This document shows positions 48,669-60,920 of a stretch of DNA of 64,000 nucleotides, in pieces (positions within the stretch are counted from its first letter, which is position 1; each line of letters starts with the position of its first letter). Location of the stretch: positions 564,956 to 628,955 of the forward strand of contig BCIJ01000010.1 in NCBI GenBank assembly GCA_001599935.1, read 5' to 3'. A program made the translations under genes and the position numbers. The notes under the pieces are model-generated. The model did no database searches. It was not told the origin of the DNA and was given only the letters and a program-made list of their open reading frames with translations. Origin of the DNA: Holtermannia corniformis (lineage: Eukaryota; Basidiomycota; Tremellomycetes; Holtermanniales).

Positions 48669-51600
48669 CGTGCGTACGGCACTGATGGATGCGATGGGTT
48701 ATATGGCAAGGGGGTGGAGCTGATGGCAGACGTGGTGCAGATGAGCCCGATCTATCCAGAGCATCAGCCATCCTCGAGCTCGACGTACATCGCGGAAGAG
48801 TAGAGATGCAATCACACGAGCATCTCAGCCCCAAACGCAATCGCCCGATGCCGGCAGCCATATTCACGTCCCGGACTCTTGCTCACTCACGGATGGCAGC
48901 ATGCGATCTCACAGATCCAGCGGATCGGGTGACCTTGACGTACGCCATCTCATGGTCTCAAAAAACGCACCGAAACGCTCGAGACGCATCCGCCACGCAC
49001 AACGCCGCCAAAGTGACGGCAGAGCGTTATATTGATGCGAGCGTTAATGCAGATGTCGAGATTGCGAGAATGGTCTTGGCTGCCAGCCGGGCAGCGACAA
49101 AAGGCAGTGACAGACTGCGCACGTGATCAGTCAACTTTTGCAGAGCGCTCGCAACGAGACGCTCGCAAACGGCACTCACGGCGCTCAAACGACATTCACG
49201 GCTAGCAGACGATTCATTGGAGAGTTTGTAGGATCAAGTTGAACGAGGCTAGGCTCGGTCGAGATACTGGAGCCTTGGATGGGTGAGTCACGAGTCGGTG
49301 CGATGGCGTCGCAACACAATACGCATCATCTCGCTCGAGATCTTTTGGAGTGATTCCTCAGTGTAGATTGCACGGTCCCCGCGAGCATGAGCAGCTCACC
49401 TGCTCCCAGAGATTGTGTCTGATCTAACGCATGACGGTGGTAGCGCGACGCCATTGCGACGGGGATGAGTACTTCTCGTGCGCACCTTCTTCGCGTCTAC
49501 ACTGTCCCTACTACTTCCTTGCACTCTCTGCTCGTCCCACCTGCTAGGCGGGGCGTCACTTGGCGAGTGCACTGGCGTGATGAAGTCAATACTTGGCCTG
49601 ACACGGTGCGGTGGCTGCGGTGGCTGCGACGATGGTGACTCCGTCATCCTCTGCTGCTACCGCTGTCGCACCATCGTATGCTGCTTGTATGCACTCTCTA
49701 CTTGAACCTCCAGCTACTCGTTCTGCGCTCGCAACCGCCGTGACAGAGTAACGTGTCGGTTCGGCGAAAGTGTTGGTCGGCGCGGGCTGCAACTCCTCTC
49801 CGGCTATGTCTGTCGCTCTGAAACTTGCTAGTATGCTTGTGGCGAGTCTTCACTCAACCTGTGCGTACTCGCTGACCTACTGCCTGAGCCGTTGGGGAAA
49901 ACTGCCAATGCGAATGGCGTGGTCGACGAACCTCGAGCGTCCTTCGTCTGCAATCGCTGCTTTGTTCACACTCGCGCGTGGTCTGGCCTGTCATGGTCGC
50001 TGTGGATCCCGCAGGGTGCGCCAATCGTTGCGTGACCCAGTGGCGTGCAGCTACTGCGACCACGGCATAGTCGATATCGTAGAGGTGGCAACTTTCGCGG
50101 TTCGAATGCCATGAACAGATACGCCAATGCGGATAGCTACTGCCGTATGCCTGGATCAACCAGTTGTAACAGCAGCCGCAGTTCTACCGGGCGTCCTGAT
50201 GCAGTACGTTGCTCAAAGGAGACCTGCGATGATATCGGCGAAAGTGGCACACAGGCATGTCGCGGCGCAAGCTTGTTGCCGATCGGCCACGGTTATCACG
50301 TCTGTGCTCGGCTCTACGTGGTGCTGCGGTTCGCGCGACAGCAGGCACAAATGAGCGGCGGTCGCTCAACTAGCGGCTAAATCTGCGTCTAATCCACACC
50401 TCAGATGGCCGTGTGGCCGTCGAAGGTGATTGGCGCATAACCCTAGTACTGCCGCGCGATCGAGCTCTCAACCAGTCCCGTACTCTCTGCGCCATTAGCA
50501 GCAGAGCAGCCTTCAAACAGACGATGTCAAGCTGCTCCCGCGTGAACTGCGTGGTTGGCATCGGGGAACCGTACGTTTACGATGCCGGTCGGTAGCTCAG
50601 CCCTAACAGCACCAGCTCGGGTTTGCTCGGCATCTTATCCATCTCGCGACACGGCCTGTAGCAAGAGATGCGGAGGCGATAGCAGGGCAGGGGCTTGGTG
50701 AATTGCAGGTATGTACGCTTCTATGTTGCCGGTAGGCCCGAGGCCGAGTTGGTTCCCATCCTCTCGCCCGTCTCCCATCACCTCCTCGCTTCTCATCTCC
50801 TCCCTGTCTCTCCTTGCCCGTATCCTTGTCTTTGACGCTCCTCTGCGGTCGACCGCTCGTTTCGCCGTTCCTCATTCCATCACCGTTTGCTTTCTCCATC
50901 GTCGTTTGATCTCTGCGTGATTGGTAGGTCCCTCTATGACCGCTATGTGTCTTAGCTACTTTGTGTCTCTCCGTGGGGGCTTTGTCTCTCTCCGAATTCG
51001 CTTTGGCTCTCTCGCACTGTATGACATAGGTGATCAGAGCGTAGCTACGTTTGGTTAGCCGCCGTCATGCTCACGACGCATTGAGCGAGGCCATCATATT
51101 CGCCAGATCGCACTATTCCACTCCGTGCTTTGCATCCCGTCTGGCCTGTCCGTCACCGTTGCTTCACGTCACCTTCTGGCGTCTCTGATCTGCCGTTCAT
51201 CGCCGCGAGCAGCCCTGGGCTGGCTCGGACCTCTTCACTGAAGTTGCTTTACGTATCCCCGTCTTCGGTGCTCTGTAAGAGGTCCGCCCAGTCGCAAGAC
51301 TTCAATCCGCTGGTTTGAGTGGTGGCTGTTGCAAGGCTGTGACCGCTTAGGCGACGCCAACGCGTTGCCGTGAGATGACCATGCCGCAGACGATCGCGGA
51401 TTGCTCAGGCTGTGAGAAGAGTGGTCTGGCGCCCTCATTCTCAGTCTACTCAAGCGACCGTGCTGCCAGACGAGATGTGTGTTGTAAAGATGCATATGGT
51501 TTCGAGCCGACGTTGAACAATCGATCTGTCGTACATCGTCCTATCGTGAGCGAGCGCAAGGAAAGAACAGCGATAGCAGGAGCGGGGTGGAGATCCAGCC

Positions 51601-53136
51601 GAAGGACAGAGCAACGCGATCCGTACGCCAAAACTCGATGCAGACGTTCAGATCGAGATGGTTGCGCGTAATCGACCCAGGAGGGTGACATCAGGTTGGG
51701 ACCGCGAGCACGAGTCGAATCGAAGCGACAGAGAGCACCGCGCGAAGCCGACGGCATGCAGCCGCAGAGACTGGTCATCTATACTCGGACGGCCGGCATA
51801 CCACGGCGTGTTGGCGCCCAGCCACCTCGGCGTATGCAGTGTCAAGCTGTACGGACCGGCTGGTATGACGGTCTGAAGCGGAAGACGACCCGAAACGCAA
51901 GGGATCAAGTGTCGGTGTCTCGAGACACCGCCCAAGTCCAAGACGCTCGGGAGGACACTCCTAGCAGATGGATACGAGAAAGTGCAAACGAGACGTACTT
52001 CCTGACCTCCTCCTATCCGACAGCCACCTTTCCTCGAGAACAGGGCGGGTTTGTGGTCGGCCGAGTCTTGGCGATGGGCATTCGGCTGGGCGGCGATGGC
52101 TGCGGCTTGTAGACTTCACGTAGCGATAGTCCTTTGCAGACGAAAGATTGATGTGTTCGTTGCCGTCGATGTCCAACATTTGACGTGTGGTCTCGTTGGC
52201 CAGAGCATGAGCTGTGCCAGCCGCACGAGCGGCGGCGAAGGCAAGAAGTCGAGGCGCCAACCCCATGATATCTCCGAAACGCCGAACCCCACTGGTTGCT
52301 AGCAGCGTGTTTGAGCCGGGCTAAACCTGCTAGCCAGGATCCAGTCTTTGCTAGAACCTACCATATGAAACCGTGCTCGTCGAGCTCTACAGACATTGCG
52401 TCGAGTCGTACCGGCTCCAACCGCATGGAGACGTGCGCGTTGCTACCATCAGCACGAAAATCAGACGGTGATCAAGGAACAAGCCAGCGAGCGACCGTCT
52501 AAGCGCTCAATCTGTAGTAACGCGGTTGTCTCGAGTGGACGGCAGAAAAGTCAAAGTGGCGTAGTCGAGCCGCCATGGATGCTGAACAGCAAGGGATCGA
52601 AGTGAGATGGGAGGCGGCGACTCTGCGACGGTGCTGACGGCGAACGTGATGAGCGTGCGCAAGTCTGCCATTCGTCTGCGTTGGGTTGCGTCGTCGTGAT
52701 TCTGTGTCTCCGTGCGTCCCACATCCCGGCGCTCGCGCCAGCTTGTCACTTGCCTTTCGAGCAGCTCGAGGCTGCTCGCATTCTGTGCCGTTAGCGATCG
52801 CTCAGCGGAAGACTCTTTCCGCTTTCGCCCTCTGTCTCTCTGATCACTAGCTCTGAATTTTCTCTCGGTCAGCTACGCCAGCGTCTTTCATCGTGATGCA
52901 TCACCTTTAAACGCAGCTCGAGATACAGTCTGATCGTGACGGTGGCAAGGATAGCCGTCTGTGACTATCGTCGACAGCCGATGCAGAGTGACAGCGAGTT
53001 GAGAAATATCCGGACGATTGCCCGGTGTAGCAGGCGGGTACAGAGATCCCAGCCATTGCTCAGCACGGAGGGAAACGGTGCACGACTGCATCCACGACCA
53101 CGGACGCTCCCAGCGCGCGCGAGCTCTCGCCGATAG
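48669..53136. other. Gene-poor subtelomeric segment A
   Basis: No gene I can name. Weak candidates with real ATGs: 48689-49126 (+, 145 codons, ending region YAISWSQKTHRNARD), 49396-49647 (-, 83 codons, Pro/Ser-rich start MTESPSSQPPQPPHRV), 50603-50899 (-, 98 codons, Lys/Glu/Gly-rich; it overlaps a CT-rich strand bias at 50740-50905) and 52507-52671 (-, MADLRTLITFAVSTVAESPP). None has a recognised domain. One CCGAA-N3-CCGAA motif copy is at 52272-52288. Base composition is slightly less GC-rich than in the genic part. Confidence 0.4.
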
Positions 53137-54207
53137 AGCTCAACCCGTCCCGCTCGAACTGGGAGCCAACCGGTCAAGGTAGAAGAGGTACACGACGACC
53201 AGCGTTCTCGAGTTTCGACAGCCAGGCGTCCATGACAGGCAAGCATAGCGTCGTGGGGTGCAAAGGAAAGGTAGGACAAGACGGGATGTCAAAGAAGAGC
53301 CTAGCACAGCGCGGAAAGAGTCTGGGCGCGACGCCGGATCATGAAGGCAGGTTCGCTTGGCCATAAGCAATGGGCTTGGGCGCGGTGCGTGGCCACGTCG
53401 ACGCAACGGAGACATGGGTGACACGGTAGACGTGGATAGATGGACGCTGGCGGAAAGTAGGCAAAGCGTGAAGTAGTACCCGAAAATGGGATCGAAAACC
53501 AGGCTAGTCGACGGGCTGTTAAGCGTTGACTGGCCGGATGGCGTTGATGAAGCTTGACGGCGGTGATGCAGACGCCGCAGCTGATGGCGATGGAGACGAC
53601 GATGGCCATCCCCAGGCCTGCGAAGACGGCGTGTACCCAAAGCGGGATGGGTGAGAGAGAAGGACGGGAGCAATCAGACCAAGCCAGATCAGCTCCTCGC
53701 GGCGACGACGCAATGCCGGCCGAGCACAACGTCGTACAATGTATTGTCGGAAGTATAGGATGCCTCCATCCGCCTCCTGATGATCACGGCAAAGGTGATT
53801 AACAGGAGCAGATGGCCAAGTTGAATGGAAGCACAAGATGAAGTAGCAGGCACACGGATCGACGGGCGGCCAGCATCACGAACGCACGGCACTGTACGAG
53901 ACGTAGAGGACGTACCGCTTGACCACCTGACCCGTCTCCCTGAGAGCTCGTAGCGATTCTGACGATACTCCAGTCGGTGCGATGCGAGTTTCACGAGTGC
54001 TGACTGGTGGCTCGGCGAGACAGCACGATCTTCTCCGCCTGCATCGTATGAGGCTATGATGCCTATGCGTTTGGAGATGCTATCGAGAGCGTGAGTCTTC
54101 GTACCCGACTGCTCGCCGGACGCACCAGTCGCGATCGCTTGTAGAAGCCGTATTCTTTCTTTCATCGTTTCGACCGCGACCGTACCGGATGGGCATACTG
54201 CACGCAT
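53137..54207 (-). pseudogene. Possible decayed or unresolved membrane-protein gene
   Basis: Minus-strand hydrophobic segments occur in order but in different frames: QLGHLLLLITFAVIIRRRME, EELIWLGLIAPVLLSHPSRF, WVHAVFAGLGMAIVVSIAIS continuing GVCITAVKLH, and FGYYFTLCLLSASVHLSTS. The third has strongly host-like codons (runs of ATC, GTC, GCC). An upstream open frame from an ATG at 54207 (MRAVCPSGTVAVETMKERIR) could be its N-terminus. I could not join them with consensus splice sites. It may be a multi-pass membrane protein that has picked up frameshifts, or a spliced gene I cannot resolve. Confidence 0.25.
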
Positions 54208-56325
54208 TGAAGCTGTTTCTGTGTGGTCGAGGTGTTCCGACAGAGAGTCGATGAGATTGAAAACGTTGGGGAGTCGCTAAAGGTGACCCGAGTCGAGCAA
54301 ACCCGACGTTATCGCCGAAATGCCGAACCGTGACGTCCTTGCAGCACATGAAACGGGCCAACTCTTCGCTGTTGCCCTGGTACATATGTTCTCGTGCGAC
54401 GGACTGAATGAGGCTCCTGCCAATGACCACGGAGAGCTGGCAGTGCTCGTGGTGGACTCACGTGTGGTGTAATCACGTCCGCAGAGACTGACGTCTCACA
54501 GTGTAGATCGATCACTCAACCCAACACACTACGAATCGCAGTGTAGCTTGTAGCTACCCATCGTCAAGTTTGTCCGAACGGCGCCATGAGGGTCGGCAAC
54601 GGTGGTATGATGGCCGCGGAGGAATCGTGAGGTGAGTTCAGACGGGATCGTGGTTGTGAAACCGTCGGACGTCTGTGGGCTTCCCTTTGACTCTTGCCTC
54701 CGTACTGCACACATGCGGTGCCGGAGTGGGAGCTGAGATATACGCCAGATATGTGTGCTACGCTAGGCGGTAACGAGTGGCGATAGCGAGCGACAGTGGT
54801 GAATCGTCTCGCCGCTGATTCCGTCTAGTGAAGGCTTCTAGCGACCTGCCGGCGACGACCTGTCTATGCGAGACTGTCTTGCCCTACCCCAATCATCATC
54901 TCCCCGTCCTCTGCGTAATCCTCGCCAGATCTGAGCTGCCGAGGCCGGGATGATCGAAGTGGACCGCTCCCACGGCGGGGACACGGCGAAAACACCGCCT
55001 TGCGTTGATGTCGTTTTCTTCCGCGAGAAGTGTGATAGAACCTGCGCGTTCTTCGATTCGAGATCCCTACGGACTGCACTCGATGGTCGTGGACGCCTAC
55101 AGCGTTGGTAGCATCCGATCGCGAGTATCGTCTCCGGGTGTCGGGTCGTTTCCTGCAGAAAAGCGTCCGTCTTTCACCCCCGTTATCTCCGCAACCACAA
55201 TGGCTGACCCGTTTCTGCATTAATCTGCGTGTAGCGCGCGGTTCAAACTCTCCGAAACGAGTGCAGTTGATGTTGCCGCGCAAGAATTGGATTTTTCACG
55301 GGCCTCGCTCGAGGTCGCGACGATTGGCGAAAATCGCTGTGTGTGCGATCCCAAACGTCAACTGCTGCTTGTACATGATCTCCTGTGTCACGATATGCAT
55401 GCGATTGCGGCGTGCTCCATACCTCGTCTCTTCTACGCGACCACGGCGACTGTCCGTGGCCACGGCGTCAGTTAGCTTCAGCCTGGCGGGACCGCTCTCG
55501 CGCGAGGGTCGTTGAATTTCAACCGTCTGCTCCTTGGTTTGGCAAATCTATCCCAGCAACCATATCTGTGTGAGATTCAGAGCGGAGAGTGACGGGTGCA
55601 GCGCGCAAATCGCGTTTGCAGTGTCGTCGAGCCGGTTGCGGTGAAAGCAAAAGTCGGCGTTACTCGCTTGCTCTGTGATCCACAACGCACTGTTTGAGAT
55701 TACTCGTTGCTTCAGGATGATCATTATGCTGCTGTGCACCCGCGCCGTTTGGAATCGTCTTTTGAGTGATTCGACGTTTCGTCGGGAAGCCAACCTGTTA
55801 CTCGCGCGTCCGGTTTCTCAAGCGCTACTTGTCTTGAATCAATCCCTACGCCGCTGTACCCCGTCGTGTAACTGTCTTCCAAAGGTGATGGAAAACTCGA
55901 CGCGATCCGGAACAACGTTCACGTTACTCTGCCCTCACGACGGCTGAGATGCATTGCTCGACACCGTCTTCCATCGCTGATTGATCTTTGTGATGCCACT
56001 TACACGCGCCGCTATGAGATTGACACGGCTCGCGACACTTGGCGTTGGGTCATACTGACGTCTGCAGCCACATCGACCACGCTGAGCTGCACAAGTTGTG
56101 TATATATACGATGAGCATGCATGCAGCTACGGAATTGAGCTCGTGAAGTTGTTCGCGACGTTGCTTCGCGCTCAGCACGGATCCCAGCCTGCTCGTACGC
56201 TGCGGGCGTGATGGATGCCACTCGGGCTGGCGTCGAAGCTTGCCATGACTGCAGGACGCGTAAATACGACGGTGCGAGCGTGTGGTCGTCATGAGATGAA
56301 AGGGTGTTCGAGATCCTAGTGCATG
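54208..56325. other. Gene-poor subtelomeric segment B
   Basis: About 2.1 kb without a supportable gene on either strand. One copy of the CCGAA-N3-CCGAA motif is at 54313-54329. Open frames are short, start at non-ATG codons and have no splice or codon signal. Confidence 0.4.
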
Positions 56326-56860
56326 TCAGCCTCCAGTGGACGGCGGTCGGGTAGAGCAGTGTTGGACAAGCGTGATTGGCAGGGATAAACGTTGCAACGG
56401 TAACGCACAGGCAGACCCGACCATGCGCATCTCTGCCGCCGCGATAGTCCGGACAGCGACGTAGACGACGGCAGAGATGGCCGGCGATGGTCGTTGCACC
56501 GCTGGAGTATACTCTTCATCGTTCGCAGCCGCTGAGCACACAAGTCGTAGCCGCGCCTGTAGTTGACGAACGTGACCGTCTCGAGCAGACGGAGATACTC
56601 TGTTACTCATGGCAGTGGCCATCACAGCTCCGAAGCGAGTGCAGTGTCGGCAATGCCTGCGGGCTGTGTGCATGGGTACGTACTCGGGACAAGCAAAGGC
56701 CAGTTGCGAACGGCGAGTCTTGAGTTTGCGGCTTGACGTTGCCGCAGCAGCGTCCACCCGGCAAACGTGATCGCACGGCGGCCACTCGTCGAGGTCCCAG
56801 ATGACTTGGGTGAAAGACTGGTAAACGTGGTCGAGTCTGTACGCACTCTCCACTGCACTG
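56326..56860 (-). other. Coding-like segment without a start codon
   Basis: A minus-strand frame of about 176 codons begins with protein-like sequence (SAYRLDHVYQSFTQVIWDLD, then EWPPCDHVCR) and stays open to a TGA at 56328-56326, but has no ATG in its first half. It may be an internal exon of an unresolved gene, possibly continuous with the candidate just upstream (56867-57830), or the remnant of one. No family recognised. Confidence 0.2.
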
Positions 56861-56866
56861 GCCGCG

Positions 56867-57830
56867 TTATATACGTTTGCGGACCTCGTTGAGGTGAGAC
56901 ACGGCGAACGCGGCCATGTTCAGACCTAGCCCTGTGTCACCCGATCGAGGGAGCGCGACCATTGCTCGTGTCATCCGGTGAACACACACTGTCAGACCTC
57001 TGGACTGGGCGCAGCCTTTCGTCATCGGCACCTGACCGAGGTGAAAGACTGGGAACGCGGCCATCACTCGAGTTCTCGACCGCAGCTGCATATGGTCATA
57101 TTCGAAGAGCGCACCGCCTGGGAGATCGTCATGCGCGAGACTCCCGCGACAGATGGCGCTTGAACGCGGGAGAGCAGCGAGCGCGGGGTAAAGGCTCGGA
57201 CGCCGAGATGGGCGAGGCTGATGATGGCAATGCTTGTATGCAAGGCGGCATCTGCACACGGCGAGCCCGGCATGGCCTGGAGAGGACGCAGCAAGTGGGC
57301 AAGAGCAGAGACGACCAGGATAGGCTACGCGATAGGTCCATGTCCAACTTGCAGGCGGACCGCCAAACTGTCAGATACCGACGTATCGCCGTGAAGCCGA
57401 CGCGGTAGTAAGAGCAGACGGTGATGACACGGGAAAGCGGCAGCAGACGCGAGAGCAGCCCGAGGAAGCGGCATTCCCATAGAGTGATAGGCAGACAAGG
57501 AGCAGGACTCACATTTGTCAATTCGTACCGGTGGCTCATTTGAAACAATCGAGAGCGGCAATCTGGATGCGTCAGCATGTAGCCAGCAGGGAGCGAGACC
57601 ACTAACCGTTGATTGGTCATCGTTGGGCTGTTCAAGGATAGCGATCGACTTCGACTGAGATCTGTTAGCGGCAGTGCAGGCTTGAAGACTAACCATTCGT
57701 TAGGTTTGGCGACTGTCGTGTGATCGAGACGGACTGGGCTCGAGTCAGCCCTGTCGCTGTCAGTGAGGCTACTCACCTCGCGATCAGCAATATCGTGAGC
57801 CGTGAATCTGGCGTTTGGCCGGCTCACCAT
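56867..57830 (-). CDS. Candidate spliced gene in the subtelomere
   Basis: Six exons can be joined in frame (57830-57777, 57733-57694, 57661-57607, 57562-57513, 57367-57329, 57276-56867; 215 aa). The junction donors are GTGAGT, GTTAGT, GTTAGT, GTGAGT and GTAGCC, and every intron ends in AG; introns are 43, 32, 44, 145 and 52 nt. The product starts MVSRPNARFTAHDIADRE and is Ser/Arg/Pro-rich with RLPLSIVSNEPPVRIDK in the middle. Splice signals are better than chance would suggest, but the protein matches nothing I know, and the last exon has a rival frame (to 57064) with equally good codons. A CCGAA-N3-CCGAA motif lies 54 bp before the ATG. Confidence 0.35.
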
Positions 57831-57900
57831 CCAAGAACCTGGTGTCAGCGCTGGCGGGCAGGTCGAGCGTAACCCCAAAATATCGCCGAATTGCCGAACC

Positions 57901-60240
57901 TATCTACTTGGCACTGTTGACCCGCGATGTTGACCGCATTCCGCCAACCTGCCCATTTTCACTGCCGACGTGACGCCCGCATTCGCCAACACGACAAGGT
58001 CAACCAACTACACGAGAGTGATCAGGAACCTGGGAGGGTGCGGTAATAGCAAGCCGCGGAGAATCGGTGAGCTGCTCGTGTCGGTTACGTCTTCTCTGGG
58101 TGCAAGGGTACTGGCCATGGAGATGTTACTGGCGGAGTCTGCTAGGCAATCATGCAGTGCGACCTGGTTACTGTCGTCTCCTCGGTCGTGGCTTCTCGTA
58201 CAGATCTGGTGCTGTGTTGTAACGGCGGGCAGCGTATCCTTGCCCGGGCTCTGGCCGAGTGGTTCATGGCGGTACCAGACGATCCAGCCAGGGAAGGGCA
58301 TGGCCTGCTTCGCACACTGTCTACTGGCATCCCATAGCAGTTATCGGTGCTGTGCTGTCATCGTGCCAGAAAGGGACGGCAGTAACGGTCGCTAACAGCC
58401 AGAGCTCCCGGTCCCGTGCACGTTACTGCCATGGTCTATTAGTCAGCGTCAGCGATCGATGCGTTCCTGTGATGCTCTGTTCTAGCTCTGGTGGTCTGGC
58501 TCTGGTGATCGTGAGATCAGGTCGCCTTGTTGCGTCGGTCGAGTGCACTCTCTGCCAGCTGTCGCCCGCGTCCAAAGTGGCAACAGGCGATTCGTCTGGC
58601 GATGTGACCGTCCGTATCCGCTAGTCCGTATCCACTAGGCAAACAGCAATGGCGACTACATTACCGTGATGCTCTCTGTCCTGACTTTCCAACGGTGGTC
58701 ACGGCGAGGTCCTGCTCTGCCAGCCAGTTTTCCCTTCCGACAGACGACCAGATGGCCAACTCTGTGGTGACCGCATGTTCTGCTAGACGAGCAGCAGCGA
58801 AGGATGCGTGACTGCATCCCGGCCGGGCTCTCTAGTGGTCGTGTGATCATGGCAAGTCACCCTGTTGCATCACTGGTCACGTCAGCTCTCGCGCCGTAGA
58901 GCGTCTCGGCCGGAATCGCAACAGTAAACTCGCCTGGTCCAGGCGTTACCGCCCGTTCTCGCTAGACAACCAGCAGTGAGAGCGTTACCGTCGTCTATCC
59001 GACGCTGGCTTCCCGGTGGTACCAAGTTGCGTTGCCGCGTCGGGCGCTCGCGACGGCTCTCGCCCAGTCATAGCCGGCCAAAGCAAGCCAGTGTCACGGT
59101 TACCGTCCGCCTTGACCATTCGCTATGACAATTGCATCACTGTATACCTCGTCCCTGTCTAGTAACAGCGAGATTAGTAGGCTGCATTGGCCAATCCAGC
59201 TCTCGCTGCTCTGTCACCACCAAGCTCAGCCATCGCAACCATCGGCCTTGCGACGGTGCATCGCATTAGCATACTGCGCCAAGTGAAGACGTTACTGGTA
59301 TCGGCCATGCTCTGGACAGTGTCCATGCTGCAACCGACAGTCGGTGATGCATCTGGGCTCTCGCAATCGTCGCAATCGTCTGACCGCCGTGGTGCCGCGT
59401 AGTCCCGACCTCTCGTCGCCGTGACCTCTCGACACCGCTAGCGACCAGAGTTTGCATAGCTGGCTTCTGTGATCCCGTCTGCCGTGGCATCCATCTCGTA
59501 TAGACCGCGTGCTGTAGTGTGATGGAATGGTCTCGATGCATCCCGTCTCGGCCTGGCTATGAGCTAGCAGCCGCCCGTCGCGTGCTCGGCTAGCACTGTT
59601 GGCTCGGGGCTATCGGTATAGTACTGGCGTGCATTTCAACAAGCGGCCGGGAGACTTGGCTAGCCGATGCGTGTGGACTCTCACCGCCGTCGAAAGCCGA
59701 TGCATCGTGCACCTCGACCGCTCGGTTCTGGTAGCGGATCTTGAGATGGAGCTGGTTACTGCCTTCCCATGTGGCATGGCTTTCATCTCGTGTGGACCTC
59801 GAGCCCTAAATCGGCTGGAGGCGCCAGTGACAGCAGCTCACATGCCGAAGTCATCTCGCATGCCCAACGGCCGCCCGCAGCCGTCATCGCGCCGCTATGC
59901 TTCGTGCGTCGAACATGCTATCGCTCTATCACCGGCTTGCGTGCGTGAAGGACTGCCTGGCTTGCGTGGTAACGACGTCCAACACTCGTCGCCGGTAGTC
60001 GAATGAGCAGATTGCACGCTGCCAAGGTGCTCCTTTGTCTCGGCCGATACTATGGCCACTGCTGTTTCCAAGGACTCGTGCTACAACGCTTGAAAGTCGT
60101 CTCTGTCAGCCCTTTGGTCATTCGCACTGCTGTACAACAACCAGCTGATGCATTATCCGCAGGCTCGTCTTGTCTTTGCGTCCGTGGCGAGTTAACCACA
60201 CGCAAGCACCCTTCCTCTTCTCATCCCGGCCTATCTCTTG
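57901..60240. repeat. Subtelomeric segment C with degenerate repeats
   Basis: No gene supported. A loose motif of the form CTAG-N-CAACCAGCAGTGAG, often followed by GTTACCGT(G/C)-TGCTCT and GGTGGT-like sequence, recurs at about 58142, 58390, 58635, 58782, 58962, 59159, 59438 and 59563. Spacing is irregular (125-280 bp). This looks like an old, eroded tandem repeat. Copies are too diverged to give exact unit borders by eye. Confidence 0.35.
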
Positions 60241-60261
60241 TCCTACTCCCGGTCATCCCAT

Positions 60262-60317
60262 CCTATCGTCATCCCATCCTATCGTCCTATCGTCCTATCG
60301 TCCTATCGTCCTATCGT
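60262..60317. repeat. 8-bp microsatellite (CCTATCGT)
   Basis: Five perfect tandem copies of CCTATCGT at 60278-60317, preceded by one more copy at 60262-60269 separated by an 8-bp variant spacer. An imperfect TCTCGTCTCG tail follows. Confidence 0.9.
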
Positions 60318-60630
60318 CTCGTCTCGCCACTGTCTACCCGCTACCGTCTCCATCGCCACCTACCCGTCCGACGACTCGCGCGCATCCACCACCCTCGCTC
60401 GAGTCTGTATGCGTCTGGCTTTGACAAGGCCCAGGAGCCGTATGACGAGATGCATCCCCTCCTCACTAGAAAACGCGTATACATGAGCAGTGACCATCCG
60501 AGACGGCGTCGAGATGTGTATCGTCGCTTGTGGCCGGGCGCAGGCTCGAGACGAGACCAGTCGACGGCTTCCACAAGCCCTGGCGTCAATCGGCTTGATG
60601 AGTTGTAGAACAACGTGCTAATCGTCAGCA

Positions 60631-60920
60631 AGAACGGATGATAACGATGCACAGCGTCAAGAAATGCATCGTCGCTAATCGCTCGGCGGATGAGACCATG
60701 ACCGGCTTCAACCGAGCTTTGCGACGCGTTTGCTCGTTGGAATATTGAAGAGCATTGCATGGGGATGTAGGATTGTTTAAAAGAACGGGTAAAAGTAATG
60801 CATGGCGTTGGGAAATGCATCGTTGCGGATGGCTCGTCTGAACAAACAAACTCGGTGACCGGTTTCTGCAGAGCCTGGCGACGCCTCCGCTTGAAGAATT
60901 CTTGAAAAGGATCGCTCGAG
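60631..60920. repeat. Imperfect tandem duplication, period about 151 bp
   Basis: Copy 1 begins AGAACGG at 60631, copy 2 begins AGAACGG at 60782. Matching landmarks: ATGCA...GCGT, GAAATGCATCGT(C/T)GC, ACCGG(C/T)TTC, GCGACGC, TTGAAGA. The copies are clearly related but well diverged with small indels. On the minus strand both give short hydrophobic reading frames (TMHFLTLCIVII and TMHFPTPCITFT), which are a by-product of the repeat. Confidence 0.6.

Noticed and set aside
57129..57878. Minus-strand single frame of 249 codons
   Set aside because: The frame contains several perfect donor and acceptor sites; translating through them gives low-complexity Ser/Arg sequence. The spliced model is preferred.
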